Source: DAINPP01 sp036743375 (GTDB taxonomy: Bacteria > Thermotogota > Thermotogae > MWEM01). From it: a stretch of 64,000 bases of DNA. The translations under genes were made by a program, and so were the position numbers. The stretch is from the NCBI GenBank assembly GCA_036743375.1, contig DAINPP010000004.1, forward strand, positions 1 through 64,000, in the 5' to 3' direction. Each line of letters begins with the position of its first letter. Positions within the stretch are counted from its first letter, which is position 1. A model generated the notes under the pieces. That model did not search any database, was not told where the DNA came from, and saw only the letters and a list, made by a program, of their open reading frames with translations. This document shows positions 43,913 to 53,051 of this stretch, one piece after another.

Positions 43913-44611
43913 ATGAACATAAAAGAAGAACTAAAAAAATTTGTAGCACAAAAGGCGATGGATTTCGTAAAAAATAATATGACTATCGGACTGGGGTCCG
44001 GATCAACGATGGTTTATGTTATAGATGAGATTGGAAAAAAGATAAAAAGTGGAGAATTAAAAAACATCTCAGGAGTTCCCACTTCATTCCAGTCTTCTAT
44101 TTTGGGGATGGAGAATGGGATTAATATGCTTGATTTTAATTCAGTAAAAAAAATAGATCTTGCCATAGATGGTGCCGATGAAATCGATCCTTCAAAGTAT
44201 CTCATCAAGGGCGGTGGCGGTGCACATACCAGAGAAAAATTCATCGATTATTATGCCGATAAGTTTATTGTCGTTGCCGATGAGAGCAAGCTGGTAGATT
44301 CCCTGGGAAGTACATTTCCCGTTCCCGTTGAAGTTCTCCCGGAGGCTTATGTGTCCGTTCAGTACAGATTGAAGAAAATGGGTGGGACCGCGATACTCAG
44401 AATGGCAATGAAAAAGGCCGGACCCGTTATCACCGATCAGGGAAATTTTATACTGGATACAACTTTTGAAACGATAAACAATCCAAGACAGATGGAAAAA
44501 GAGATCAACAATATCCCTGGAGTCTTGGAAAATGGTCTCTTTACAAGAGAAGTTGAGGCCGTATTAATCGGAAGTTATAAAGAAGGAAACATGAATTTAA
44601 TTCGGTTATAG
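43913..44611 (+). CDS. rpiA: ribose-5-phosphate isomerase A
   Basis: This enzyme of 232 residues interconverts ribose-5-phosphate and ribulose-5-phosphate. 'GLGSGSTMVYVI', 'DGADEIDP', 'KGGGGAHTREK' and 'VVADESKLV' are the four RpiA motifs, with the catalytic Asp and Lys in them. I chose the second of two adjacent ATGs (43913) for its 7-base spacing to GGAGG; the frame could start at 43868 but without a ribosome site. A TATAAT at 43861-43866 may be its -10. Confidence 0.96.
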   Translation: MNIKEELKKFVAQKAMDFVKNNMTIGLGSGSTMVYVIDEIGKKIKSGELKNISGVPTSFQSSILGMENGINMLDFNSVKKIDLAIDGADEIDPSKYLIKGGGGAHTREKFIDYYADKFIVVADESKLVDSLGSTFPVPVEVLPEAYVSVQYRLKKMGGTAILRMAMKKAGPVITDQGNFILDTTFETINNPRQMEKEINNIPGVLENGLFTREVEAVLIGSYKEGNMNLIRL

Positions 44612-44665
44612 AATTATTTTTGTATAATACACTTATCTGCTTTTTTATTTTGAGGAGGGGTTTGT

Positions 44666-46417
44666 TTGCAGAAAAAAAAGGGATATATTGCTGAATTTCT
44701 TTCCAGAAAATTCTATCTGTACATAATAGGAATACTGATTCTTCTCGGTGTCGACTATCTTCAGATACAAATTCCCATATATCTTGAGCAACTGATAGAT
44801 AATGTCAAGTATATGAACGGCGGGATGGACCAGATTCTAACTATCATTCAGATCATTCTGCTGCTTGCGGCGGGAATGTTTGTCCTGAGATTTTTCTGGA
44901 GATATTTCATCATAGGAACATCAAGAAAATTTGAAAGATTCGTCAGGGGGCGAATTTTCAAAAAGCTGGCGTCTCTATCCCCTGCATTTTACGACAAGAC
45001 AAAGACCGGCGATCTCATGGCAAGAAGTACGAATGATCTGAACGCAACGCGAATGATGCTCTCTCAGGGAGTCATCATGCTGGCAGATTCGGTTATACTC
45101 GGGGGATTGAGTATTTATATGATGATAACCCGTGTAGACATGAGATTGACGTTGATAGGTATCATTCCTCTTCCGATACTGGCTATCGTAGCCATTTCAT
45201 ATGGCGGAACCATCCACAAGAGATTTGAAGCCGTACAGAAGGCCTTTTCCGATCTGACAGATACCGTTCAGGAATGTATTGACGGCATGCAGGTTGTAAA
45301 GAGCTATACGATGGAAAAAGAACGAAGCGGGACGTTCTATGGAAAATGTAAGGACTATTATCACAAGTCTATGAGACTGATTAAAATATGGGGGACATTC
45401 AACCCGCTTATTGAATTGATGGCTTCCCTTGGAATGGCATTAACGATATGGTATGGCGGACGTCTCGTCATCATTGGCAATATTTCCCTTGGGCAGTTTG
45501 TTGCCTTTTCACAATATCTGATGATGCTCGTCTGGCCAATGATTGCCGTGGGTTGGGTTGTAAATATCATACAGAGAGGTAGAGCTTCATATGACAGAAT
45601 TATGTGGATAGAAAATCAGAAATCCGAGGTAACCGATCCTGTCCATCCCGAAAAAGCGGATCTGTCCAAAGAAATCAACATAAAGAATCTCTCCTTTGAA
45701 TATCCGGGTAGCAAAAAAACGGTTCTGCATAACGTGGATATAAAGATTCAACCCGGGCAAACAGTTGCCTTTGTCGGTAAGACAGGTAGTGGTAAATCCA
45801 CATTGGCCAAACTCATCGTTAAAATGTATTCGGTCGACAACAACAACATAAAAATCGGTGATTTTGATATCAATAAACTGTCCATGCGTGAGATCAGAGA
45901 ACAGGTTACCTATGTTCCGCAGGAGACCTTTCTCTTTTCAGCCTCTATCACCGAAAACATAGGATTCAGTGTAGATAATTATACACAGGATGACGTTGAA
46001 CAATATGCTCACCTTGCTGCAGTTCATTCCAACATTCTCGATTTTCCTCAGGGATACGGAACTATCGTGGGTGAAAGAGGTGTAACGCTCTCCGGTGGTC
46101 AAAAACAGCGTGTTGCCATCGCCAGGGCCTTGATGAAAAAGACACCGGTCGTCATCCTTGATGATTGTTTGTCAGCAGTAGATACAGAAACGGAAATGAA
46201 GATTCTTGACAGTTTAAACGATGAAATCAAAGACAGAACGACAATTATCATCTCCCACAGGTTAAAAGCTGTAGCCAAAGCCGATAATATCTTTGTCTTT
46301 GATGATGGACAGATTGTTGAAAAGGGAACGCATTCTGAACTGCTCGAGAAAAATGGGATATATTCCGAACTTTACAGGAAGCAGCTGATCGAAGAAGAAC
46401 TGAGAGGGGAGGAATAA
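44666..46417 (+). CDS. heterodimeric ABC exporter, subunit with degenerate ATPase site
   Basis: This 583-residue half-transporter has six membrane helices and an ATPase domain. Walker A 'GKTGSGKST' and signature 'LSGGQKQR' are normal, but Walker B ends in 'VILDDCLSAVD', with Asp where the catalytic Glu should be. The same pattern is known from TM287 of Thermotoga maritima. It should pair with the next gene to export drugs, lipids or peptides. The start is TTG with GAGGAGGGG upstream; a TATAAT at 44623-44628 may be the -10. Confidence 0.93.
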   Translation: MQKKKGYIAEFLSRKFYLYIIGILILLGVDYLQIQIPIYLEQLIDNVKYMNGGMDQILTIIQIILLLAAGMFVLRFFWRYFIIGTSRKFERFVRGRIFKKLASLSPAFYDKTKTGDLMARSTNDLNATRMMLSQGVIMLADSVILGGLSIYMMITRVDMRLTLIGIIPLPILAIVAISYGGTIHKRFEAVQKAFSDLTDTVQECIDGMQVVKSYTMEKERSGTFYGKCKDYYHKSMRLIKIWGTFNPLIELMASLGMALTIWYGGRLVIIGNISLGQFVAFSQYLMMLVWPMIAVGWVVNIIQRGRASYDRIMWIENQKSEVTDPVHPEKADLSKEINIKNLSFEYPGSKKTVLHNVDIKIQPGQTVAFVGKTGSGKSTLAKLIVKMYSVDNNNIKIGDFDINKLSMREIREQVTYVPQETFLFSASITENIGFSVDNYTQDDVEQYAHLAAVHSNILDFPQGYGTIVGERGVTLSGGQKQRVAIARALMKKTPVVILDDCLSAVDTETEMKILDSLNDEIKDRTTIIISHRLKAVAKADNIFVFDDGQIVEKGTHSELLEKNGIYSELYRKQLIEEELRGEE

Positions 46418-46419
46418 TC

Positions 46420-48405
46420 ATGGCAGATAATACCGATTACAGACTTGAAAGCGAAACGGCCGGCAGCAGATTCGACATGGAAATCTTCAAACGACTATGG
46501 AAATATATAAAACCCTATAAGTTTCTCTTTATTATGAGCCTCATCTTTCTCGCGCTTGCAACCGTGTTACAATTGCTTATTCCATATTTCACAAAAATCG
46601 CGATAGATAATTATATGTCTCAGGATTATACCTATTCGGTCTCGCTTGTCGAAGCCGAAGACGCTTTTAAGGTTAACAGCGACGGTCAGGAGATATGGAT
46701 AAAAAAAGATGATAATGGAACCTATAAACTGAATTATCTGAAGGGACAGATGAAAGGCTTCACTCTAACGAATGATACCATATCTTATTATCTAAATCCC
46801 GAGGTAATGGAAGCTTTCAGATCAAATGATATTCTTTCATTGAATAACCTTGTGCTGTTACTTGTAACCGTTCTGATATCAAACTTTTTCTGTACATTCG
46901 GACAGGTGATAACTTCCAATAAGATGGGGCAAAAGGTCATTCTCGACGTCAGAAAGGCCCTTTTCGATCATCTGATGAAATTACCCATGAAATTTTATGA
47001 TACCAACCCGGCCGGTAGAATCGTAACAAGAGCTACGAATGATACGGAAAATCTGAATGAATTTTTTACAACGGCCATCACAAGCATTATAAAAGATGTT
47101 CTTATGCTGATTGGTATTGTCATCTTTATGTTTTTTATCAGCGCACAGCTTACCGGATATGCGATGATTGTCATTCCTTTCATCGTTCTCGCTACTGTCT
47201 TGTTCAGACTATTCGCAAGAAAGGCCTTCAGAAGAGTACGAACCAGACTGGCAGCCATTAACTCATTTATGGCCGAACATATCTCCGGTATGTCAGTCAT
47301 CCAGCTGTTTAACAGGGAGAAAACCAAGGAAGATGAATTTGCGGAGAAAAATCAGAGTTATTACAAATCCACCATACAACAGATGACTGTGTTTGCAATC
47401 TTCCGCCCAACAATGGATTTTCTTTTCTATATCGGGATGACAACCGTTATCTGGTTTGGTGCGAAAGATCTCCTTTCTGGAAGTCTGACATTCGGTATAC
47501 TCTACGCCTTTATCAATTATATCGATATGTTGTTCCAGCCTCTGAGGGATATAGCGGAAAAATTCAATATTGTTCAGAACGCATTTGCATCCGCGGAAAA
47601 GATCTTTACACTGATGGATGAAGAAGAGGGAATAGGTATACAGGGAAAAGATATCAACAGAAAGATTTCAGATGGGAGGATAGATTTCAACGATGTGAAA
47701 TTGACTTATGACGGAGAAAAACAGGTATTAAGGGGCATATCCTTCAACATCAAACCGGATGAGGAAATCGCCATTGTCGGTGAAACCGGAGCCGGTAAGA
47801 CATCCTTGATGAACATCCTTACAGCGCTTTACCCCATACAAAACGGAAATATCAAAATCGATGATATTTCTATATATGATTATCAGGAAGAACTGTTAAG
47901 GCACGGAATTGCCGTTGTACTTCAGGATGTTTTCCTCTTTTCTGGAACGGTTTTAGATAATATCAGACTGTTTAACGAGGATATTACTAGAGAACAGGCA
48001 ATAGAAGCGGCAAAATATGTTCACGTTGACCATCTGATTGACAAATTTGAAAAGGGATTCGATACGCAGATTACTGAAAGAGCCACCACATTATCCGCAG
48101 GGGAAAGACAGCTGATCGCACTGGCAAGAGCTGTTGTTTCAGACCCTAAAATTCTTGTTCTCGATGAAGCAACCAGTAATATTGATCCGGTAACGGAGGG
48201 GCTGATTCAGGATGCCATGAAAAAGGTTTCAAACAACAGAACCGTCATTACCATAGCACACAGACTTTCAACGATTAGAAATGCGGACAGAATTCTTGTA
48301 CTCCATAAGGGAAAACTGGCTGAACAGGGATCACATACTGAATTAATGGCCAAGGATGGCATTTACAAACAATTGTATCGCCTTCAATATGATATCAGTG
48401 CCTGA
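46420..48405 (+). CDS. heterodimeric ABC exporter, subunit with intact Walker B
   Basis: This 661-residue half-transporter pairs with the preceding one, 2 bases away. Its Walker B has the catalytic Glu ('VLDEATSNID') but its signature is the variant 'LSAGERQL', which would form the degenerate site together with the first subunit's Walker motifs. An extra segment of about 80 residues lies between the first two membrane helices (about residues 70-130), facing outside. That insert is the main unusual feature. A terminator follows. Confidence 0.93.
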   Translation: MADNTDYRLESETAGSRFDMEIFKRLWKYIKPYKFLFIMSLIFLALATVLQLLIPYFTKIAIDNYMSQDYTYSVSLVEAEDAFKVNSDGQEIWIKKDDNGTYKLNYLKGQMKGFTLTNDTISYYLNPEVMEAFRSNDILSLNNLVLLLVTVLISNFFCTFGQVITSNKMGQKVILDVRKALFDHLMKLPMKFYDTNPAGRIVTRATNDTENLNEFFTTAITSIIKDVLMLIGIVIFMFFISAQLTGYAMIVIPFIVLATVLFRLFARKAFRRVRTRLAAINSFMAEHISGMSVIQLFNREKTKEDEFAEKNQSYYKSTIQQMTVFAIFRPTMDFLFYIGMTTVIWFGAKDLLSGSLTFGILYAFINYIDMLFQPLRDIAEKFNIVQNAFASAEKIFTLMDEEEGIGIQGKDINRKISDGRIDFNDVKLTYDGEKQVLRGISFNIKPDEEIAIVGETGAGKTSLMNILTALYPIQNGNIKIDDISIYDYQEELLRHGIAVVLQDVFLFSGTVLDNIRLFNEDITREQAIEAAKYVHVDHLIDKFEKGFDTQITERATTLSAGERQLIALARAVVSDPKILVLDEATSNIDPVTEGLIQDAMKKVSNNRTVITIAHRLSTIRNADRILVLHKGKLAEQGSHTELMAKDGIYKQLYRLQYDISA

Positions 48406-48426
48406 TTTGTACTAAGTAAAAACGAT

Positions 48427-48455
48427 AAAAGGTGAGGATAATTCCTCACCTTTTT
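48427..48455 (+). terminator. intrinsic terminator after the ABC exporter genes
   Basis: A 12-bp perfect stem (48427-48438 with 48443-48454) with a TAAT loop ends in T5. It lies 22 bases after the second exporter gene. Confidence 0.9.
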
Positions 48456-48480
48456 ATATATCGTGGAGATTGCGCTTTAA

Positions 48481-48510
48481 AAGTTTCCTTGTACATCCCT
48501 GTACAAGGAA
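48481..48510 (-). terminator. intrinsic terminator of the leftward fermentation operon
   Basis: Arms 48485-48495 and 48500-48510 form an 11-bp perfect stem with a 4-base loop. Read on the minus strand it is followed by ACTTTT, so it should end the operon coming from 56.3 kb. Confidence 0.75.
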
Positions 48511-48530
48511 TAATCATCTGGAGATGAATG

Positions 48531-49079
48531 TTATAGCTGTTCCTGTGCTATCTGCATTCCTCTTTTAACGGCTTCTATATTTATATCTACCAATTTTGCC
48601 TTTTTTCCTGTGAGTTTTTTCTCAAGAGCTGCTTTTACCGAATCTATTGAAACGATTCCGGCTGCCGCAACGTACGATCCGAGAACAACCATATTTGCAA
48701 CTTTTGAATTTCCGATTTCATCCGCAACCTTGTTGGCATCTACTTTTACCACTCTGATATCTTTTCTTGATGGTTCTCTGTCAACAACAGACGTGTTCAA
48801 TACCATCACACCGTTTTCTGCGAGTTCACCTTCAAATCTCAAGAGTGACGGAATATTCATGGCAATGACTTCTGTTGGCTTGTCAACGATTGGTGAACCT
48901 ACAGATTCTTCATCCATAACGATCATACAATATGCCGTTCCACCTCTCATTTCAGGCCCATAGGAAGGAAGCCATGTTACATTCATGTTTTCCTCCATTG
49001 CCGCGTAAGAAATGATCTGACCGATAAGCATAACACCCTGTCCACCAAATCCAGATACTATCGTCCCGTGAAGACTCAT
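48531..49079 (-). CDS. 2-oxoacid:ferredoxin oxidoreductase, gamma subunit
   Basis: This 182-residue subunit has the gamma-family start 'GFGGQGVMLIGQII' and 'YGPEMRGGTAYCMIV'. It completes a four-subunit enzyme that oxidises a 2-oxoacid to acyl-CoA and CO2, reducing ferredoxin. The operon context with butyrate kinases and an aminotransferase points to branched-chain 2-oxoacids (VorC role) rather than 2-oxoglutarate. The start overlaps the beta stop by 4 bases. Confidence 0.92.
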   Translation of the reverse strand: MSLHGTIVSGFGGQGVMLIGQIISYAAMEENMNVTWLPSYGPEMRGGTAYCMIVMDEESVGSPIVDKPTEVIAMNIPSLLRFEGELAENGVMVLNTSVVDREPSRKDIRVVKVDANKVADEIGNSKVANMVVLGSYVAAAGIVSIDSVKAALEKKLTGKKAKLVDINIEAVKRGMQIAQEQL

Positions 49080-49831
49080 TTGGCATCACCTACCTTGTCA
49101 ATAAACAGTCCCAATGGGAATTCTTTAAGCATGTGTTCTTTACCCCATTCTATTGCTTCTGTTGGAGCGAGACCCCAGTTGATTGGACAAGTGGAAACGA
49201 TTTCAACGAGTGAATAGCCGAGTCCCATCTTCTGTGCAGTAAATGCCTTTTTGAGCGCTGCTTTTGCCTTTCTGATATGCTGTGGGGAATAAAGGGCAAC
49301 TCTTTCGAGATAAGCAACACCTTTAAGATTCTGAAGCATTTCACAAACGTGTACCGGATATCCAACATCAGCAACATCTCTACCGTATGGCGAAGTGGTT
49401 GTCTTCATCCCTTCAAGTGTTGTTGGAGCCATCTGTCCACCAGTCATTCCATATATGGCGTTGTTGATGAAAATAGTTGTGAACTTTTCTCCCCTGTTTG
49501 CACTGTGAATGGTTTCAGCTGTCCCTATAGCCGCAAGGTCTCCATCTCCCTGATAGGTGAAAACCGTTCTATCCGGAAGTGCTCTTTTAATTCCAGTGGC
49601 AACCGCTGTAGCTCTACCGTGTGGTGCAACTGTTCCATCCACATTGAAGAATTCATATGCGAAGACTGAACAGCCAACCGGGGCAACCATAATGGTGTTA
49701 TCAGTCATTTCAAGTTCGTCCAGAACCTCCGCAACGAGTCGGTGTGCAACCCCGTGAAGACAGCCGGGGCAATATGTAAATTCTTTATCTGTTAACGCAT
49801 TAGGTCTCTGCATGATAATTTTTTCGGCCAT
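49076..49831 (-). CDS. 2-oxoacid:ferredoxin oxidoreductase, beta (TPP) subunit
   Basis: This 251-residue subunit binds thiamine diphosphate with 'YQGDGDLAAIG' and 'NNAIYGMTGGQMAPTT', and has 'YCPGCLHG' near residue 20, the Cys cluster of VOR/KOR beta subunits. It catalyses decarboxylation of the 2-oxoacid. It lies between the alpha and gamma genes with a gap of 2 and an overlap of 4 bases. Confidence 0.94.
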   Translation of the reverse strand: MAEKIIMQRPNALTDKEFTYCPGCLHGVAHRLVAEVLDELEMTDNTIMVAPVGCSVFAYEFFNVDGTVAPHGRATAVATGIKRALPDRTVFTYQGDGDLAAIGTAETIHSANRGEKFTTIFINNAIYGMTGGQMAPTTLEGMKTTTSPYGRDVADVGYPVHVCEMLQNLKGVAYLERVALYSPQHIRKAKAALKKAFTAQKMGLGYSLVEIVSTCPINWGLAPTEAIEWGKEHMLKEFPLGLFIDKVGDAK

Positions 49832-49833
49832 AA

Positions 49834-50898
49834 TTACACCCCCATTTCCTTCTTTAAAGCGCTAAGTACTTCTGTAGGAGTTGGTACAATCCCACCTGTT
49901 CTACCGTAGAACGGTGTTGGGCATTTTCCATTTACACCAAGTCTGACATCTTCAACCATCTGTCCCGCACTCATTTCAACACTCATGAGGAACTTGCACT
50001 TGTCAGCCGCTTTTTTAATAGCGGCATATGGGAATGGCCATAAGGTGATTGGTCTGATAAGTCCAACCTTTATGCCTTCTTCTCTTGCCATATTGATTGT
50101 TGTCTTGATAATCCTTGCCATGGTTCCGTAAGCGACGAATGCATAATCTGCATCTTCCATCATGTATTCTTCTACCTGAACTTCATTTTCCGTGATCTGT
50201 CTGTAAATGTTCTGATAATCATTATTCATCTCTTCGAGTTTGACCGGATCAATATCGAATGATGTAACCATATGCTTATCTCTCCCATTTTTACCGAGCA
50301 AGGCCCAATTATCATGGTTTGGAAGACTGTTCATATCTCTGTATTCGGGAAGTGTCACAGGTTCCATCATTTGTCCAAGCATACCATCTGCGATGATGAG
50401 AGCCGGAACTCTGTATTTGTCAGTCAGATCAAATGAAAGTGCGATATGATCAACTGCTTCCTGTATTGTTGAAGGTGCAAGCGTTATGAGATGATAGTCT
50501 CCGTGTCCACCACCCTTTGTTGCCTGGAAATAATCGGACTGTGCAGGCTGAATGTCACCAAGTCCAGGACCGCCTCTTACCACGTTGATAAATACGGCTG
50601 GAAGTTTGGCACCTGCCATATACGAAACACCTTCCATCATCAGTGAAAAGCCTGGCGATGATGTGGAAGTCATAACCCTTGTTCCCGTACATGCTGCACC
50701 ATAAATCATATTAACAGCCGCCACTTCGCTTTCTGCCTGAAGGAAAGTTCCCTTCATTTCAGGAAGTCTTCTCGACATATATTCCGGTAACTCACTCTGT
50801 GGTGTTATAGGGTAACCAAAATAAAGTCTACAACCTGCCCTTATGGCCGCTTCTCCCATTGCTTCGGTACCCTTCATCATTATTCTATTGTTTGCCAT
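49834..50898 (-). CDS. 2-oxoacid:ferredoxin oxidoreductase, alpha subunit
   Basis: This 354-residue subunit shows 'GTEAMGEAAIRAGCRLYFGYPITPQ', written here in parts as GTEAMGEAAI and FGYPITPQSE, 'QAESEVAAVNMIYGA' and 'TSTSSPGFSLM', typical of the PorA/KorA alpha fold. The ATG at 50898 has GAGGTG 6 bases upstream; a GTG three codons earlier is rejected. It follows the ferredoxin-like subunit by 10 bases. Confidence 0.94.
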   Translation of the reverse strand: MANNRIMMKGTEAMGEAAIRAGCRLYFGYPITPQSELPEYMSRRLPEMKGTFLQAESEVAAVNMIYGAACTGTRVMTSTSSPGFSLMMEGVSYMAGAKLPAVFINVVRGGPGLGDIQPAQSDYFQATKGGGHGDYHLITLAPSTIQEAVDHIALSFDLTDKYRVPALIIADGMLGQMMEPVTLPEYRDMNSLPNHDNWALLGKNGRDKHMVTSFDIDPVKLEEMNNDYQNIYRQITENEVQVEEYMMEDADYAFVAYGTMARIIKTTINMAREEGIKVGLIRPITLWPFPYAAIKKAADKCKFLMSVEMSAGQMVEDVRLGVNGKCPTPFYGRTGGIVPTPTEVLSALKKEMGV

Positions 50899-50908
50899 AC
50901 TCTTCACC

Positions 50909-51142
50909 TCACTCCTGTTCCTTTGTTACTCTGTAAACCTTAATACACGTATCAGGACATGTCATATAGCAAAAACCACATCCAATACACTTTTCTTCAG
51001 GATCAACCTGCTCAGCAGGATGATACCCTTTCGCGTTAAATTCCTCCGCATAGGAAAGAATCTTCTGAGGACATACGTTGATACAAAGTCCACAACCTTT
51101 ACATCTTTCCGTGTCAATTTCTATATATGCTTTTCTGGGCAT
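50909..51142 (-). CDS. 2-oxoacid:ferredoxin oxidoreductase, delta (2[4Fe-4S]) subunit
   Basis: This 77-residue ferredoxin-like subunit has two cluster motifs, 'CKGCGLCINVCP' and 'CIGCGFCYMTCP', eight Cys in all. It carries electrons from the TPP centre to free ferredoxin. It is the first gene of the delta-alpha-beta-gamma set and follows the P-loop protein gene by 27 bases. Confidence 0.93.
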   Translation of the reverse strand: MPRKAYIEIDTERCKGCGLCINVCPQKILSYAEEFNAKGYHPAEQVDPEEKCIGCGFCYMTCPDTCIKVYRVTKEQE

Positions 51143-51169
51143 CGTTTAACCTCCCTTGATTAATTAGTT

Positions 51170-51847
51170 TTATTGGAACGCCGTTGTCATAAACCTCTTT
51201 ATCCTGAATTGCTCATAAGATGTGTCAACGTTGATAAAGTCAGGTACAACCGTACATAGAACAGGAATCTTCACAACTTCAGAAATTACTCTGATATATT
51301 CTTCCCCTTCATTGATTGTCTGTGCATCAGTCTCATAGGAAAGATTACTGTTATTAATCAGATAATCTACTCTGATTCTGCTCTTCCTGGTCAGCTGTTC
51401 GATCTGATGCCCGATCCTTTCAGCATCTTCCGCAAAAGGTCTGAACTTATTAATCATTAACAATCCGGCATAATCACTCTTCTTAATAAAACGATTCAAT
51501 GAACCAAGAACTGTCGCCCCGTCATCGTTCCCCCCGACATCAATCACATTACGAAAGGCGGGATTTTCTATATAACCACCTACCTGAGGAACGATTATAG
51601 GCAAATCCGCGAACATCATCGCGTTCGGAGGGACAAGAACGTCTATCCCCCTCGCTTCAAGGAAACTTTTTTCATCCCTGGAGCGAAAATAAGGACTAAT
51701 GGTATCAATATCGGCCAGGCTGACTTTTCCGTGTATCTCTCTCATCCTGAGTGCCGTGTTTATCGCCATCTCTGTCTTTCCAGTCCCAAACATCCCGAAA
51801 AAGATGATCACTTTCTTTTCTCTTATAATTTCATCAAATAAACTCAA
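51170..51847 (-). CDS. P-loop NTPase of unknown function in the fermentation operon
   Basis: This 225-residue cytoplasmic protein has a P-loop 'FFGMFGTGKTE' (about 16-26), then 'DIDTISPYFRSRDE', 'VIDVGGNDDGATVLG' as a likely Walker B, and 'LMINKFRP', where Asn-Lys could recognise the base as in SIMIBI-class GTPases. It resembles the CobQ/MinD nucleotide-binding fold. Its position between butyrate kinase and oxidoreductase recalls TM1757 of Thermotoga. A role in cofactor insertion or enzyme maturation is only a guess. The start is TTG with GGGTGA 6-7 bases upstream. Confidence 0.8.
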   Translation of the reverse strand: MSLFDEIIREKKVIIFFGMFGTGKTEMAINTALRMREIHGKVSLADIDTISPYFRSRDEKSFLEARGIDVLVPPNAMMFADLPIIVPQVGGYIENPAFRNVIDVGGNDDGATVLGSLNRFIKKSDYAGLLMINKFRPFAEDAERIGHQIEQLTRKSRIRVDYLINNSNLSYETDAQTINEGEEYIRVISEVVKIPVLCTVVPDFINVDTSYEQFRIKRFMTTAFQ

Positions 51848-51892
51848 AACTTTTCACCCATATTTCTCTTACAACAATCCGACACAAAGATT

Positions 51893-51947
51893 CCCTATTT
51901 TCAGATAGCGTTACTCTGAAAATAGGGTCCCCTCCTCTGCAAGAGGA
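51893..51947 (-). promoter_or_regulatory. two intercistronic hairpins between buk and the NTPase gene
   Basis: Within the 118-base gap a 13-bp perfect stem (51893-51905 with 51915-51927, 9-base loop) and a 6-bp stem (51933-51938 with 51942-51947) stand side by side. Read on the minus strand, no strong T-run follows, so they look more like a processing or partial-termination site splitting the kinase half from the oxidoreductase half. Confidence 0.6.
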
Positions 51948-51965
51948 TGATATAGAATCGGCTGT

Positions 51966-53051
51966 TTATAGAATCTCCTCTGAATATATCTTCGTTTTAA
52001 CAACACCTTTTACAGCTCTCAGAGCTGCCAAGGCCAAGGCTTCCTCTTCATCGCCACCGGGGTAGACAAAGAGCTTTCCAAGATAGCTTACCGACTCGCT
52101 GATCCATTTAACGACATGATCCTGATCATAAGCCAATCCGCCGGTAAGAATAATCCCATCAATCTCCCCTTTTAACACGGCAGCCATCTTTCCAATCCAT
52201 TTGACAATCTGATAAATCATTGCCCTGTACACTGTAGCCGCTTCCTTGTCTCCGTTTCGGATCTTTTTCTGTATTTCAACGCCATCGTTAATTCCAAGGT
52301 AAGAGACAAGACCCCCGTTTCCCTTCAGGTTCTTTTTCATCTCCTGCAGCGTGTATTTGCCACTGTAACACAGATCTATCAAACCCGTTATAGGAAGTGT
52401 TCCAGTTCTTTCAGGCGTAAATGGGCCATCACCGTCCAAGGCATTGTTGACATCAATAACCTTTCCCTTTTTATGAGCACCTACTGAGATTCCCCCACCC
52501 ATATGAACAACTATTAAATTGATATCTTCATAAGGTTTCCCGATTTCTTCAGCGGCTTTAAGGGCTACTGCTTTCTGATTAAGGGCATGGAAGACAGATC
52601 TTCTCTGAATCATGGGATGACCTGAGTATCTTGCTAATTCGCACATTTCATCAACAACCACCGGATCGGCAATAAAACTCGGAATACTGGTTCCCTTAGT
52701 CAGTTCATAGGCGAGAACAGCTCCAAGATTTGAAGCGTGTTCACCTCTTTTATCCGATTTAAGATCTTCAAGCATTTTTTCATCTACTCGGTATACGCCC
52801 CCTGGAATAGGCCTTACCAGACCGCCTCTTCCAATCACTGCAATAAAATCAGAGATCTCCAGATTGGACTCCTTAAGAAATCCTTCTATAATGGCCTTTC
52901 TGAATTCGTATTGGTCTATAATCCTTTCGAATTGGCCTATCTCTTCAGCGGTATGTCTGAGCGTCTTACTCAGATATTCATTTTCCCCGTCGTAAACAGC
53001 GAGTTTTGTGGAAGTAGAGCCGGGATTGATAACAAGTATTTTCTCACTCAT
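51966..53051 (-). CDS. buk: butyrate kinase (branched-chain acyl kinase), copy 1
   Basis: This 361-residue ASKHA-fold kinase makes ATP from an acyl phosphate. The phosphate loops 'VINPGSTSTK' (N-terminus), 'VVHMGGGISVGAH' and 'GIILTGGLAYD' are intact. It differs at many positions from the second copy at 53950-55032, so the pair may have different acyl preference (butyryl, isobutyryl, isovaleryl). The ATG overlaps the ptb stop by 4 bases. Confidence 0.95.
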   Translation of the reverse strand: MSEKILVINPGSTSTKLAVYDGENEYLSKTLRHTAEEIGQFERIIDQYEFRKAIIEGFLKESNLEISDFIAVIGRGGLVRPIPGGVYRVDEKMLEDLKSDKRGEHASNLGAVLAYELTKGTSIPSFIADPVVVDEMCELARYSGHPMIQRRSVFHALNQKAVALKAAEEIGKPYEDINLIVVHMGGGISVGAHKKGKVIDVNNALDGDGPFTPERTGTLPITGLIDLCYSGKYTLQEMKKNLKGNGGLVSYLGINDGVEIQKKIRNGDKEAATVYRAMIYQIVKWIGKMAAVLKGEIDGIILTGGLAYDQDHVVKWISESVSYLGKLFVYPGGDEEEALALAALRAVKGVVKTKIYSEEIL

